A DNA stretch of 64,000 nt from Streptomyces sp. NK15101. GTDB lineage: Bacteria > Actinomycetota > Actinomycetes > Streptomycetales > Streptomycetaceae. The stretch lies in contig NZ_JAINVG010000042.1 in NCBI RefSeq assembly GCF_020400725.1, positions 1 to 64,000 on the forward strand. The letters run 5' to 3'. Positions 27,413 through 36,265 of this stretch are shown here, piece by piece. The translations under genes and the position numbers were made by a program. The notes under the pieces are model-generated. The model saw nothing but the letters and a program-made list of their open reading frames with translations, was not told the DNA's origin and did not search any database. Position 1 is the first letter of the stretch. Each line of letters begins with the position of its first letter.

Positions 27413-28455
27413 TCAGGCGTTGAACGCCAGGTCGTCAACGGCGTACAGCCAGCGTCCGTCGGGCTGCCGACGGGCGACCTGGATGGTGAGCGTCGTCCTG
27501 TGTGGGCGTCCGGGGCATCGATGGTCGCGAGGGACGACAGCAGCGCGAGGTCCCCGGTTTCGTGGACGCGTCGGAGCTCGAGGCCGATCCGTACACCGTC
27601 CTTGACGTACTGCCGCAGGCTGTTGTCCACGGACTCGGCGCCGGTGCTCGTCGTGCCGGGGTGGGGAGTGAACACGGCGCCGGGCTCGTAGAGCCCGGCG
27701 AGCCGGTCCAGGTCGCCGGCCGCCAGGTGGCGGACGAACAGTTCGGCCAGTTCCCGCGGGCTGCGCGCCGTGTCCTGCCCGCCGTTCGGGCAGCGGTCTC
27801 CCCAGCCCGCGCCGGCGATGAGGTCGTACCAGTCGGGCAGGGCGCGAGGCGGCAGACGGTGGCGGAGCAGCGCTCCGGGGAAGGACAGCGGGCCTGCCTT
27901 GAGCGGGTTGCTCCGGGCCTGCGCCACGATCGCGTCGGTCAGGGCGTAGGCGAGGTTCTCGCGCGGGAGGGCGGTGTGCAGACGGTCGGCGAAGCCCTCG
28001 GGCAGTTCCGTGCGGCCCTGGCCGAGGATGTCCACGGCGATGCCGGCCTGGCAGAGTGCGACTTCCGGTCCTTTGCGCGCGGCGATCTGGTCCGAGGTGT
28101 GCAGGGCGATGGCGTCCCACACGATCGCGACATCGTCCTCGGGCAGCCCGCGCTCGCGCAGGAACCGGGCGGCCAGATCCGCGCCGTCCACCTCGAAGCG
28201 CTGGTCACCGTTGCCCTCGTGCGACAGCCCGATGTCGTGGAGCACACTCGCGACGAAGACCAGTTCGTCGTTGTAGTCGGCATCCGGGCGCAGTCCCCGC
28301 TGCGTGGCGAGGGCACGGCCGAACAGGTAGCCGCGCACGCTGTGCCGGAAGACGTACGGCTCGGTCAGCTTCTCGGCGTACCGCAGCGCGGCTACGGCGA
28401 GTTCGGTGGCCGGGAGGTCGAAGCCGGCGTATGTCTGGGCAGTACGGGGTGTCAC
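27413..28455 (-). pseudogene. HD-domain protein with SnoaL-like tail, frameshifted near 3' end
   Basis: GTG start at 28455 with GAGGAG ten bases upstream. An HD phosphohydrolase domain is intact: FRHSVRGYLFGRALATQRGL, DELVFVASVLHDIGLSHEG (HD motif), VWDAIALHTSDQIAA. A SnoaL/DUF4440-like domain follows (ELFVRHLAAGDLDRLAGLYE, VFTPHPGTTSTGAESVDN). Near 27510 the frame shifts by one base; the expected ending LTIQVARRQPDGRWLYAVDD lies in another frame and stops at 27413. HD domains hydrolyse nucleotides or phosphoesters. It diverges from the GlxA-type regulator, a plausible controller. The shift might be an indel error, since all else looks functional. Confidence 0.75.
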
Positions 28456-28576
28456 GGGGGTCGGCTCCTCACAGGTCATCGGTCCACGGCACGCACCGTG
28501 GCGGATGTGTCGATCTTGTTGCCTCGTGCGGACCCCCACCAGCGGCTGGAATGCCGCTGTCCGCTAGGTTCTGGCC
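28456..28576. promoter_or_regulatory. divergent promoter region, HD gene and GlxA-type regulator
   Basis: About 120 bp separates the divergent starts and must contain both promoters, probably with the regulator's binding site. I see no clear palindrome. Confidence 0.5.
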
Positions 28577-29581
28577 ATGACTGTTGTGGCGGTACTCGCG
28601 CTCGAGGGTGTCGTGCCGTTCGAGCTGTCCGTTCCCGGCCAGATCTTCGGCACGGCCAACGAGTCCATCGGCCGCACCCACTACCAGGTCAGGGTCTGCG
28701 CTCCCGGTCGGCGGGTGGCGACCTCCGCCGAGTACGGCGGCTTTTGCCTTTCCACCGACTGGGGGCTGGAAGCTCTGGCCGAGGCGGACACCGTCGTCAT
28801 ACCCGGGCACGCGGGCTTCCTGGACGACCCGCCCGCCGCGGTGGTGGCGGCCCTGCGTGCGGCGGCCGGGAACGGTGCCCGGCTCGCGTCCGTGTGCGTC
28901 GGCGCCTTCACCCTTGCGGCCACCGGCCTGCTCGACGGCCACCGCGCCACCACACACTGGCAGTACGCAGCCGAACTCGCCGGCCGTCACCCGGCCGTCG
29001 ACGTCGACGGCCGCAGCCTCTACATCGACAACGGCCCGCTGATCACCTCCGCGGGAGTCGCCGCCGCCCTCGACCTGTGCCTCCACCTCGTCCGCCGCGA
29101 CCTGGGATCGGCCCTCGCCGCCACCACCGCCCGCCGTGCCGTCATGCCTCTCCAGCGCGACGGCGGTCAGGGGCAGTTCATCGAGCATCCCGACCCTGGT
29201 GGTCGGGGCACCGCTCTCCAGCCCGTCCTGCACTGGATGGAGGCCCACCTGCATGAACAGCTGACGCTGGGGGCCATCGCCCGGCACGGTGCGACGAGTG
29301 TCCGCAGCCTCAACCGTCACTTCCGCGCTCAGACCGGCACCACCCCGCTCCAATGGCTGCTGCGAGCCCGGGTCCTTCGCGCCCAGGAACTCCTCGAAAC
29401 CACGGCGGTCCCCATCGAACGCATCGCCGTCGAAACGGGGTTCGGTGCCCCCTCGACGTTCCGCCGGCACTTCGCCCGCCACACCGGTGTCTCCCCCCAG
29501 GCCTACCGGGCCGCTTTCCGATCCCCTCATGGCTCTCAGGACCCGCCTCGTACCGCTGGTCCCGACACCGGCAGCGGGTGA
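28577..29581 (+). CDS. GlxA-type transcription regulator (DJ-1/PfpI plus AraC HTH)
   Basis: 334 residues. N-terminal amidotransferase-like DJ-1/PfpI domain (MTVVAVLALEGVVPFELSVP, VVIPGHAGFLDD, GARLASVCVGAFTLAATGLL with the nucleophile-elbow Cys, THWQYAAELAGRHP, LITSAGVAAALDLCLHLVRR). The C-terminal AraC helix-turn-helix pair is at about 220-315 (LTLGAIARHGATSVRSLNRH, FRAQTGTTPLQWLLRARVL, IAVETGFGAPSTFRRHFARH). This is the standard build of GlxA-family activators. The ligand is unknown. It diverges from the HD-domain gene, its likely target. Intact. Confidence 0.92.
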   Translation: MTVVAVLALEGVVPFELSVPGQIFGTANESIGRTHYQVRVCAPGRRVATSAEYGGFCLSTDWGLEALAEADTVVIPGHAGFLDDPPAAVVAALRAAAGNGARLASVCVGAFTLAATGLLDGHRATTHWQYAAELAGRHPAVDVDGRSLYIDNGPLITSAGVAAALDLCLHLVRRDLGSALAATTARRAVMPLQRDGGQGQFIEHPDPGGRGTALQPVLHWMEAHLHEQLTLGAIARHGATSVRSLNRHFRAQTGTTPLQWLLRARVLRAQELLETTAVPIERIAVETGFGAPSTFRRHFARHTGVSPQAYRAAFRSPHGSQDPPRTAGPDTGSG

Positions 29582-29793
29582 TTGCGGCCCACCCGGGCGG
29601 GGCTGTGCACCGCGCGCGTGCCCGGTCCGAGGGACGACCGGCTCCGAACGGAGTCGGCACCGCGTGAAGCCGGTCCACGACGCCGCCCCACTCCTGCCCG
29701 GACGGCACAGCCGGCGTCCGGTCGGACTCGGTGCGGGACGCTGTCGATGACGCCATGCGCTCAGCCTGGGTTCGGGGACTGACATCCCGAACA

Positions 29794-30451
29794 TCAGAGC
29801 CCGGGCTCGCGGGCCGGCAGGCAGGCATGTGGTCTGTTCACGAGTTTGCCGAGCTCCTGCTCCAGTCTCGCGGTGACGGCGAGTCCGGCCTGCTCCAGCA
29901 GGCCGGCCACACGGTCCAGGGGCAGGAGGTACGACTCGCAGGCCACCGGACGGCCATGGCCGTGGGCCGGCTGCAGCCGTTCATCGCCGACGCAGTCTCC
30001 TCAGAGCGGACAGCCGTCGGGCGTGAGCGTGCGGCAGAACTCGGCGAACACCGCCGGCAGCCACTGCGGGTGGGCGGGTGGGTGGTGGGTGGAGGACCAG
30101 GCCAGGATGCCGCCGAGCTCGTCGTCCCTGATCTCCGGCGCGGTCATCGAGCCCTCGGTGAACCGCAGGTCCCGACCGGCGTGCCGAGTCGACCCGATCG
30201 TCTTCGGTGACAGATCGACGCCGGAGGCGGACACCTCCAGGCCGGCCAGATACGCCGTCACACGGCCGCGGCCGCATCCCAGGTCCGCGACCGGCCCCGG
30301 AGGAGCCGTCCGCACGAGCTCGGCGAACCCCGACGGGTATCGCGCGTGACAGCGGGTCCCTCGCGGCCGGGGGCGGCACGCGTTCGACGTAATCGGCGGC
30401 GACCGTGTCGTACCACTCTCGCACAGCGGCCAGAAGGGAAGGCCCGGCCAT
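29794..30451 (-). pseudogene. SAM-dependent methyltransferase, multiply frameshifted
   Basis: Start ATG 30451: LLAAVREWYDTVAADYVERV. After a shift near 30370: FAELVRTAPPGPVADLGCGR with the glycine-rich SAM motif, VTAYLAGLEVSASGVDLSPK, DELGGILAWSSTHHPP and FAEFCRTLTPDG. After another break near 29990: VACESYLLPLDRVAGLLEQA and ARLEQELGKLVNRPHA, ending at 29794. The order matches one small class I methyltransferase of about 215 residues. At least two frameshifts make it inactive as read. Confidence 0.8.
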
Positions 30452-30540
30452 GCGCGCGCCCCTGGTGCAGAGAACCGGCAGGCCGTGTCACGGCCTTGAG
30501 CCGGCCTGCCCGGCATCCACCGCCGTGGAGGCCGAGCCAT

Positions 30541-30569
30541 CACTTCACTTCACTTCACTTCACTTCACT
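30541..30569 (+). repeat. CACTT pentanucleotide microsatellite
   Basis: Five perfect CACTT units plus CACT, in non-coding DNA upstream of the broken methyltransferase. Confidence 0.9.
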
Positions 30570-30616
30570 CCGATGATGGTTTCCGGTCAGAACACCAGGG
30601 CGTGTCGCACGCTCCA

Positions 30617-30643
30617 GGGGCATCCCGCGGGTGCAGGAAGCAG
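30617..30643 (-). repeat. decayed solitary CRISPR-like repeat
   Basis: GGGGCATCCCGCGGGTGCAG followed by GAAGCAG differs from the 29-bp repeat at 15707-15918 by two missing C residues and two substitutions. It stands alone, 15 kb from the array. Chance is possible, but the match spans the whole repeat. Confidence 0.45.
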
Positions 30644-30738
30644 ACGGCCGGCTCTGTTCGTCAGTTGCCGACAGCAGACGCACCGCTCACCGAGCAGCGT
30701 GGGAGGCAGGCGCGTGTTCGATGTTCGTGAGAAATGGC

Positions 30739-30969
30739 TCAACTTCTGTGGTGGGCATCCGCCTCGGTGGCAGAGGGTGTCAGCCCGACATGAGCACGAC
30801 GTACTAGCTTCCAGCTCTGGCGGGCGGCGACGAGCGCCACCGCGGCTGCGAGCGCTGTGAAGAGGCCAGCCGCAATGGGGCTCTTGCACCTGGCCGCGAT
30901 CACGACCATGCAGACGAAGACCGCCCAGTCCAGCCAGGTTCGCTTCAACCACTCCGCGACGCCGCTCAT
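30739..30969 (-). CDS. small hypothetical membrane protein
   Basis: 76 residues from ATG 30969 with GGGAGGT six bases upstream, the best ribosome site in the area. SGVAEWLKRTWLDWAVFVCM and AAGLFTALAAAVALVAARQS give two membrane segments; the tail is polar. No family recognised. It diverges from the tRNA-like sequence. Confidence 0.55.
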   Translation of the reverse strand: MSGVAEWLKRTWLDWAVFVCMVVIAARCKSPIAAGLFTALAAAVALVAARQSWKLVRRAHVGLTPSATEADAHHRS

Positions 30970-31116
30970 GGCACCTCCCAGCGGGACAGCAGCCCACTCG
31001 GCGCAGTGCGTCACTCAACGTACGCGCGTCACGGAAGTTGTCACACCGAGTAGTCCGCCGACCGGTGAATATTCGAGGCGGCAGAGTGCTGAGGCTCATA
31101 TGATCCCGAACGGGAT

Positions 31117-31190
31117 GGGGCTCGTAGCGCAGTGGTTGTCGCGCCTTCACCGCATGTGGGAGGACACCGGTTCGAATCCGGTCGGCCCCA
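31117..31190 (+). tRNA. tRNA-like sequence with aberrant anticodon arm
   Basis: A 74-nt cloverleaf-like sequence. The T arm is canonical (ACCGG TTCGAAT CCGGT). A D-arm-like hairpin has GCGC/GCGC with AGTGGTTG in the loop. The acceptor GGGGCT pairs with GGCCCC, followed by a discriminator A. The anticodon stem CCTTC/GGAGG closes a 10-nt loop (ACCGCATGTG) instead of 7, with no T at the position expected before an anticodon, so no identity can be given. CCA is not encoded. It is either a degenerate tRNA gene or a non-canonical tRNA; I favour degenerate. Confidence 0.5.
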
Positions 31191-31258
31191 TCCTGCTTCT
31201 TCTCTCACGGATTTCTTCGACATCCAGAGGCGCTCCAGCCGTTGCTCAGGGTACGCAG

Positions 31259-31283
31259 TCACAGAAGTTGTGCCAGAACCTGA
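31259..31283 (+). repeat. dispersed IS-end repeat, copy 2
   Basis: TCACAGAAGTTGTGCCAGAA then CCTGA, the same motif as at 18739 and 46281. A shorter partial match (TCACGGAAGTTGTCAC) lies at 31029-31044 in the same orientation. Confidence 0.5.
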
Positions 31284-31347
31284 GAAATGACAGCGGCTGG
31301 GGGGCGGGAGCTTTTCGTGGCATCCACTGCTCCAGGGCGGTGCTGGA

Positions 31348-31704
31348 TCACAGCCGGGTGGCCAGCCAGGCAGTCACCGCCGCGGTGATGGTGAGCCCGG
31401 TGCTGAGCGCGATCCGGCGGTCTTCGCCCCTCAGGTGGACGGCGATCGCGCCGGTCTGCAGGAGGGTGAAGCCGCCGGCCGCGGCCGGCGCCGGCAAGGG
31501 AGCGACGTCGGTCAGCGGCGGCAGGATCAGGCCGGTCGCGCCCAGTATCTCGACCGCCCCAGCACTCTGAGGCGGGCGGGGGTACCTGGTCGACCCAGGC
31601 CATCATCGGTCGGAGCCGATCCCGGCTGCGATCATCTTCAGTGCGCCCGCGTAGAAGTAGAAGAGCGCGAGCAGTACTGCGGTGATCCCATAGGCGATGT
31701 TCAT
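31348..31704 (-). pseudogene. DoxX-like membrane protein, frameshifted
   Basis: ATG 31704: NIAYGITAVLLALFYFYAGA then LKMI. After a break the next frame reads MMAWVDQVPP, and a third gives VEILGATGLILPPLTDVAPL, GGFTLLQTGAIAVHLRGED and LTITAAVTAWLATRL, ending at 31348. This is the four-helix DoxX-like layout, about 118 residues, broken by at least two shifts. Confidence 0.75.
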
Positions 31705-31800
31705 CGTTGCCGTTCCTGGGCCACCGGTTCACCGGGCCCGTCGATCGCGTCGCTCGTCGAAAGAGCCCTGGTGAAGGCCCGGGCCGTCGTGCGAGGGCCC

Positions 31801-31835
31801 GGGCGTCGGGCGTCGGGCGTCGGGCGTCGGGCGTC
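31801..31835 (+). repeat. GGGCGTC heptamer repeat, 5 copies
   Basis: Five perfect tandem GGGCGTC units in non-coding DNA between the DoxX-like and cupin pseudogenes. Confidence 0.95.
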
Positions 31836-31918
31836 GAAAGGTGGCGGCGCCGTCGTCCTGCCGGTCGGAAGGAGGGAGGCAGGGCCGTGCCGCGCTGTGC
31901 CGTGCCGTGCTGTCGGCT

Positions 31919-32274
31919 TCAGGTGAGGCCGGTGGCGGGCTCGGTCGCGTAATCGGTCAGGTTGGCGAAGGTGTGCGGGGTACCGGGCGGAACCATCACG
32001 AGCGTGCCCGTCGTGGCGTCGTAGTCCTCGTCCCCGACGGTGAACCGCACGGTGCCGGAGAGGACGCAGAAGCCCTTGTCGTGTCGGCTGCGGCGATCCC
32101 TGGGTGCGGGGCGAGGACGGACTCGGCGATTGCGAGACGGTGCCCGGTGTGGCTGCCGTCCTCCAGAACGCGCATGCGCGTGGTGCCCAGAACGATCGTC
32201 TCGCCTTCGCCGGGACCCACCCCCGATACGGCGGGGGCGCTCTGCGGCTCGTCGGTCTTCGTCTCTTCGGTCAT
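31919..32274 (-). pseudogene. cupin-domain protein, frameshifted
   Basis: ATG 32274: GEGETIVLGTTRMRVLEDGS, HTGHRLAIAESVLAPHPG. After a one-base shift near 32100: HDKGFCVLSGTVRFTVGDED, YDATTGTLVMVPPGTPHTFA, LTDYATEPATG, ending at 31919. Both cupin motifs are recognisable (G-x-V-x-F and VPPGTPHTFAN), but the first metal-binding His cluster falls at the break. About 117 residues in total. Confidence 0.75.
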
Positions 32275-32355
32275 GCCCGCCAGTGCACCCTCAGGGCTCC
32301 AGAGCCGTCCAAGACCCGTCCCGCGGCGCCGATACCCCGTGGGTACGGCGGCAGC

Positions 32356-32525
32356 GTGGAGCTACGGGCCCTGCGCTACTTCGTGGCGGTCGCCGAGGAA
32401 CTCCGCTTCGGCCGGGCCGCCACCCGCCTGCACATGAGCCAGCCGCCGCTGAGCCGGGCGATCAAGCAGTTGGAGGCCGATGTCGGGGCCCTGCTGTTCG
32501 CCCGCTCGCCTACGGGTGTCCGCGT
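32356..32525 (+). pseudogene. LysR-type regulator, 5' part (split by IS21 element)
   Basis: GTG 32356: VELRALRYFVAVAEELRFGR, AATRLHMSQPPLSRAIKQLE, ADVGALLFARSPTGVR. This is the complete winged helix-turn-helix of a LysR regulator. Homology stops at GVR, exactly where an IS21-type end begins. The rest of the protein resumes at 35401. It diverges from the cupin pseudogene, a likely former target. Confidence 0.9.
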
Positions 32526-32631
32526 ACTCGTCGGAGTGCTCAGCCAGGTACGGATGAACGTGCTCAGCTCGACGTTCAGGAACGCGGGGCTTGGAGGATT
32601 TCGGGACGGCACGGAGTGCGACAATCTGGCC

Positions 32632-33270
32632 GTGTCTGAGGAACTGTCGCGCTGGTATCGAGGCCGTCTGGTCGTGGGGCCGTTCAGGCCGTTCGAGGTC
32701 GGTGAAGTTGAACGTCTCGAACGGGAGATCGGGCTGCCACTGCCGCGTTCCTACCGCTCGTTCCTGGAGGCGGCGGGCGGGGAGAGCCTCACGTACTCGG
32801 TCCGACTGCCGGCTTGCGACCCGGAGCCGCTCCAGAGTTTCGACGACCTCTATCAGCTCGGCCGTGACAACGACGGTGAATACGGCTGGGGCACCCTGCT
32901 GGGCGAGTACCGCCGCAGCCGTGATGGGCGGCTCGCCCATGAGGTCTCACTGGCCGGCCTTCTCCCGATCGCCCGCAACGGCGGGAGCGACAGCCTGTTC
33001 CTGGACCTGAACCCGGCGACCCATGGCCGGCTCCATGCCTTCGTGCGTGGCATCCCTCACCCGGGACACCTGTCGAAGGGGGTCTTCACCAAAGTCGCTG
33101 ACGACTTCGACGCCTACCTCGACAGCCTCGTCGTCGATCCGGACGTCGCTGAAGACACCTGGGCCGATGTCGTCGACAGTGACTCCACCGACCCTTGGCG
33201 GCGGACCGTCGAGGAGTGGCTGGACAAGGAACTGCCGGGCTGGCGTGCTGAGCCGTGGGCAGCGGCCTGA
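32632..33270 (+). CDS. SUKH (SMI1/KNR4) family protein, IS21 passenger
   Basis: 212 residues from GTG 32632, the best start near the domain; an in-frame ATG at 32554 lies inside the IS end. FRPFEVGEVERLEREIGLPL, PRSYRSFLEAAGGESLTY, then LPIARNGGSDSLFLDLNPAT and GVFTKVADDFDAYLDSLVVD give the SMI1/KNR4 pattern. SUKH proteins are the commonest immunity proteins of nuclease toxins. No toxin gene is adjacent. The frame is intact while both transposition genes around it are broken, which hints at selection or recent capture. Confidence 0.85.
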   Translation: MSEELSRWYRGRLVVGPFRPFEVGEVERLEREIGLPLPRSYRSFLEAAGGESLTYSVRLPACDPEPLQSFDDLYQLGRDNDGEYGWGTLLGEYRRSRDGRLAHEVSLAGLLPIARNGGSDSLFLDLNPATHGRLHAFVRGIPHPGHLSKGVFTKVADDFDAYLDSLVVDPDVAEDTWADVVDSDSTDPWRRTVEEWLDKELPGWRAEPWAAA

Positions 33271-33291
33271 GTTCCCGGGCGAGGTGATCGA

Positions 33292-34050
33292 TCAAGCGAC
33301 GTTGGTGTCGCGCTCGATGGCGGCGAGCCGGTTCTTCAGCCGGTGGCTCGGGCCGTTGGTGGAAACGACGTCGCAGTGGTGCAGGAGCCGGTCGAGGATG
33401 GCCGCGGCGAGGGCTTCGTCATCGAACGCCTGCCCCCATTCGCTGAAGGTCTTGTTCGAGGTCAGGATGATCGAGCCCTTCTCGTAGCACTTCGAGATCA
33501 CCTGGAACACCAGGTTCGCCTCAGCCCGGTCCAGCGGCTGGTGGCCGACTTCATCGACGACGAGAACGCCGGGGCGAAGGTAGGTGCGGAGTCTGCTGTT
33601 GAGGCGTCCGGCAGCCTCGGCGACCTTGAGCCGGCGGACCATGTCGTCGAGGGTCGTGAAGTAGACGGAGAATCCGGCCCGGCAGGCGGCGACCGAGAGC
33701 GCGACGGCGATGTGTGTCTTCCCGACCCCGGGCGGGCCCAGCAAGGCCGCGTTGGCCTTGGCCTCGACGAAGGCGAGGGTGGCGAGGTCTTTGATCTTGC
33801 GGGGGTCGAGTTCGGGCTGGAAGGCGAAGTCCTACTCGTCGAGCGTTTTGCGGTGCGGCAGCTTGGACAGCCGCAGGCCCTGTCGGAAGCGCCGGTCGTC
33901 ACGAATGGCGAGTTCCCCGGCCAGGACCAGGTCGAGGAAGTCGAGGTAGCCCATCCTGGCCTCGTCTGCCCGGCCGGCGTACTGGTTCAGGCTCTCGGCC
34001 AGGTGAGGCAGGCCGAGCTCTGCGGCCGTGGTGCGGATGCGGGTGCTGAC
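33292..34050 (-). pseudogene. istB: IS21 helper ATPase IstB, nonsense mutation
   Basis: TTAAELGLPHLAESLNQYAG, ARMGYLDFLDLVLAGELAIR, RQGLRLSKLPHRKTLDE, then an in-frame TAG (33832-33834), then FQPELDPRKIKDLATLAFVE, LLGPPGVGKTHIAVALS (Walker A), LVVDEVGHQPLDRAEANLVF (Walker B), ILTSNKTFSEWGQAFDDEAL. This is a complete AAA+ IstB of about 250 residues apart from the amber codon. A start codon is not obvious in its overlap with istA. Confidence 0.88.
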
Positions 34051-35293
34051 CGGCTCGCTCCACTGTCGGGAAGACCGTCCCAGTGCTTCTCGTCGACGAC
34101 GCAGGCTCCGCGGCCGACGGCCCTTGGGTGGATAGCCAGCAGGGTGTCGCCGTTGGCGTCGGGGACGGTGGAGTGCAGGATGATCTGGGACTTCATGGCC
34201 CTGACTTCCACCAGTTGGCGCGGGCGGACCTTGCGGGCCGGCACCGAGTAGAGGTTCGCGTCAAAGGCGACCAGACAGTCTTTGCCGACGTAGCGAAGGT
34301 GCCGCTGAGTGACCACGTAGGGTGTCGCCGGCAGGGGCCTGAGGGCCATGTGGTCGCGGATCGCGCGGTGCCCGATCACCTCGCCCTGGATGCCGTGGGA
34401 CTTCGCCCGGCGCAACGGAACCCAGGCGTCGAAAGCGGAGTCCAGCTCCTCGATGGAGGAGGAGGACCGTCCGGCCAGGACGTGGTCGCGGACGATCAGA
34501 ACTTGCCGCTCGACCCGGCCCTTCCCGGTGGGGCGGTAGGCCGCCAGCACGTCGAAGTCGTAGCGCCCGGCGACCCGACCGCCTCCGGGTGCGGCGGAAC
34601 GGCCTCGCCCGGTGCGACGTGGCGTCGGACGGCGGTCTTGGTGCGGTCGTAGACGATCGGCATCGGCACCCCGCCGAAGTGGGCGAACGCCTGCCGGTGG
34701 CAGTCGAAGAAGGTGGCCAGGTCCTGGCCGGTGGTGAAGCAGCAGAACGGATCCCGCGAATAGGGCAAGGTCATGTGGAACGAGTAGACCTTCGGGACAC
34801 CGACGTGGGCGAGGATCTGCCCTTCGTCTCCCCAATCGACCTGGGCCTGTGCCCCGGGCACGACCTCGAACCTGCGGTGCAGACCGGCCGGCTCGCCCGG
34901 ACTGGTGCCCAGTTCCTCCGCGATCCGAGGCCGGGCCTCCTGCATGTAGAGCTTGACCCGCTGGTAGGTGCCGGTGAAGCCGTACTCGGCCACCAGCCGC
35001 TCGTGAACCACAGCCCCCTTGATCAGAACCTCGGACCGCAGCATCGCGTCGATCAGGGGCGCGACCTCGTCCACCTTCCGCCGACGGCCATGTCCGGGCG
35101 CAGCCCGACGAGGCGGGGCAACCGGGCCTTCAGGGGACAGGTACTTGCGGACGGTGCGGCGGTTGAGCCCCGTGTCCTTCGCGATCTCCGACAGACTCAT
35201 TGCCCCGGACTCGAACAGCCCGCGAAAGCGTCGAAGCTCCATCCGTCGTTGCGGGTCCAAGACCACGGTCAGCCGCCCTCCGCCACCCTTCAC
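33987..35293 (-). pseudogene. istA: IS21 transposase IstA, frameshifted
   Basis: Start near 35293. Helix-turn-helix RGLFESGAMSLSEIAKDTGL, NRRTVRKYLSPEGPV; DDE core AQVDWGDEGQILAHVGVPKV (first Asp), YSRDPFCCFTTGQDLATFFD, PMPIVYDRTKTAVRRHV (second Asp). A shift near 34575 breaks the frame; it resumes with GRYDFDVLAAYRPTGKGRVE (Glu region), SIEELDSAFDAWVPLRR, YVGKDCLVAFDANLYSVPAR. About 420 residues in all. Confidence 0.88.
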
Positions 35294-35400
35294 AGGCCGG
35301 CAGCAGACTGCCCACGATCAATCCTTGGTACGTCATGAAGTGGGCACGTTCATCCGTACGTGACTGGGCACGTTCACGTGGACGCCGACAACGGGGCACG

Positions 35401-36081
35401 CTCACCACGGTGGGCTCGGTACTGCTCCACGAAGCGCGGGCCCTGCTCGACCACGCCGACCGCGTCCGGGTGTGCGTGAGCACCGCGGCCGGCGCCTCGA
35501 CCCTCATCATCGGCATCCTGGGCGACGGCACCGGCCCGGGCGTGGCCAGGCTGGCCGCCGCCCACCGCCGAAGCCGCCCCGGCACCGACATCCGCATCCT
35601 TGACACCGATCTGACCGGCCCGACCTGCGAGCTGCGCGCCGGACTGGTCGACGTCGCACTGACCCGGGCGCCGTTCGACGAGACTGCCCTGACGGTGCGC
35701 GCCCTGCGAGCCGATCCGGTCGGCGTGGTCCTGCGCGCCGACGATCCGCCGGCCCGCCGCGACGGGCTGCGGCTGGCCGAGCTGAGCGACCGCCGCTGGT
35801 TCCAGTTCCCCAGGGCACCGACCCCATCTGGCAGTCGTACTGGAACGGCGGCAGGCCACGCCAGGGCCCAGTGGTCCGCGCCGTCCAGGAATGCCTGCAG
35901 ACCGTGCTGCGGAACGGCACGGTCGGCCTGCCCCCTCGGACACGACCTGCCCGCCCAGGTGGCCAGGATCCCGCTGATCGACATGCCGCCGAGCCGAGTG
36001 GTGGCGGTGTGGAACGAGGGTGACAGCAACCCCTTGATCCGATCTTTCATCGAGATCGCGACAGCCGCGTACCGTCACTGA
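35401..36081 (+). pseudogene. LysR-type regulator, 3' part (split by IS21 element)
   Basis: Continues from the 5' part with LTTVGSVLLHEARALLDHAD and the substrate-binding domain: LTGPTCELRAGLVDVALTRA, LRADPVGVVLRADDPPARRD, LSDRRWFQFP. Two compensating shifts (about 35815 and 35930) put GTDPIWQSYWNGGRPRQGPV in another frame before PLGHDLPAQVARIPLIDMPP and SFIEIATAAYRH. With the 5' part this makes a regulator of about 285 residues. Confidence 0.85.
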
Positions 36082-36120
36082 GCACCGGCAACCGCCACAA
36101 CCGGTACTGTCACGGCCCGC

Positions 36121-36265
36121 GGGTCCTGGCACATCTTCCGTGAAGTCGAACCGACCCCCGGTGCCCCGAGGCCTGTGGCGATGGTGAACCGGCAAGTCAG
36201 TGGCTCGTCCACAAGCGGGCACGAGCCCGGCCGGCACGGTTTCACGGAAACCGCGCCAAAACCCG
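36121..36265. mobile_element. MITE-like element, 145 bp with inverted ends
   Basis: Left end GGGTCCTGGCACATCTTCCG TGAA; the right end read inward is GGGTTTTGGCGCGGTTTCCG TGAA, 18 of 24 matching. The sequence between has no gene. The ends are the same motif as the dispersed repeats at 18739, 31259, 45409 and 46281. It lies just downstream of the split lysR. Confidence 0.5.

Larger units (their letters stand above)
32527..35393 (-). mobile_element. IS21-family element carrying a SUKH passenger gene
   Basis: The element splits lysR between codons for GVR and LTTVGS. Inverted ends share GTACGGATGAACGTGC(T/C)CA (32548-32566; inverted at 35342-35360) and an outer GTCGG-containing motif, as in multi-repeat IS21 ends. 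The minus strand carries istA then istB. Between istB and the left end lies a SUKH gene on the opposite strand, convergent with istB. Both transposition genes are damaged, so the element is probably immobile alone. A target duplication could not be resolved by eye. Confidence 0.8.

Noticed and set aside
26506..28539. A 677-codon frame taken as one large HD-domain protein
   Set aside because: Protein character stops near 27510, where a frameshift occurs. The remaining 330 codons are Pro/Arg/His-rich read-through. The natural ending lies in another frame.
31117..33300. Integrative element attached at the tRNA-like sequence
   Set aside because: I found no second copy of its 3' half and no integrase in the window, so an att-site claim is not supported.
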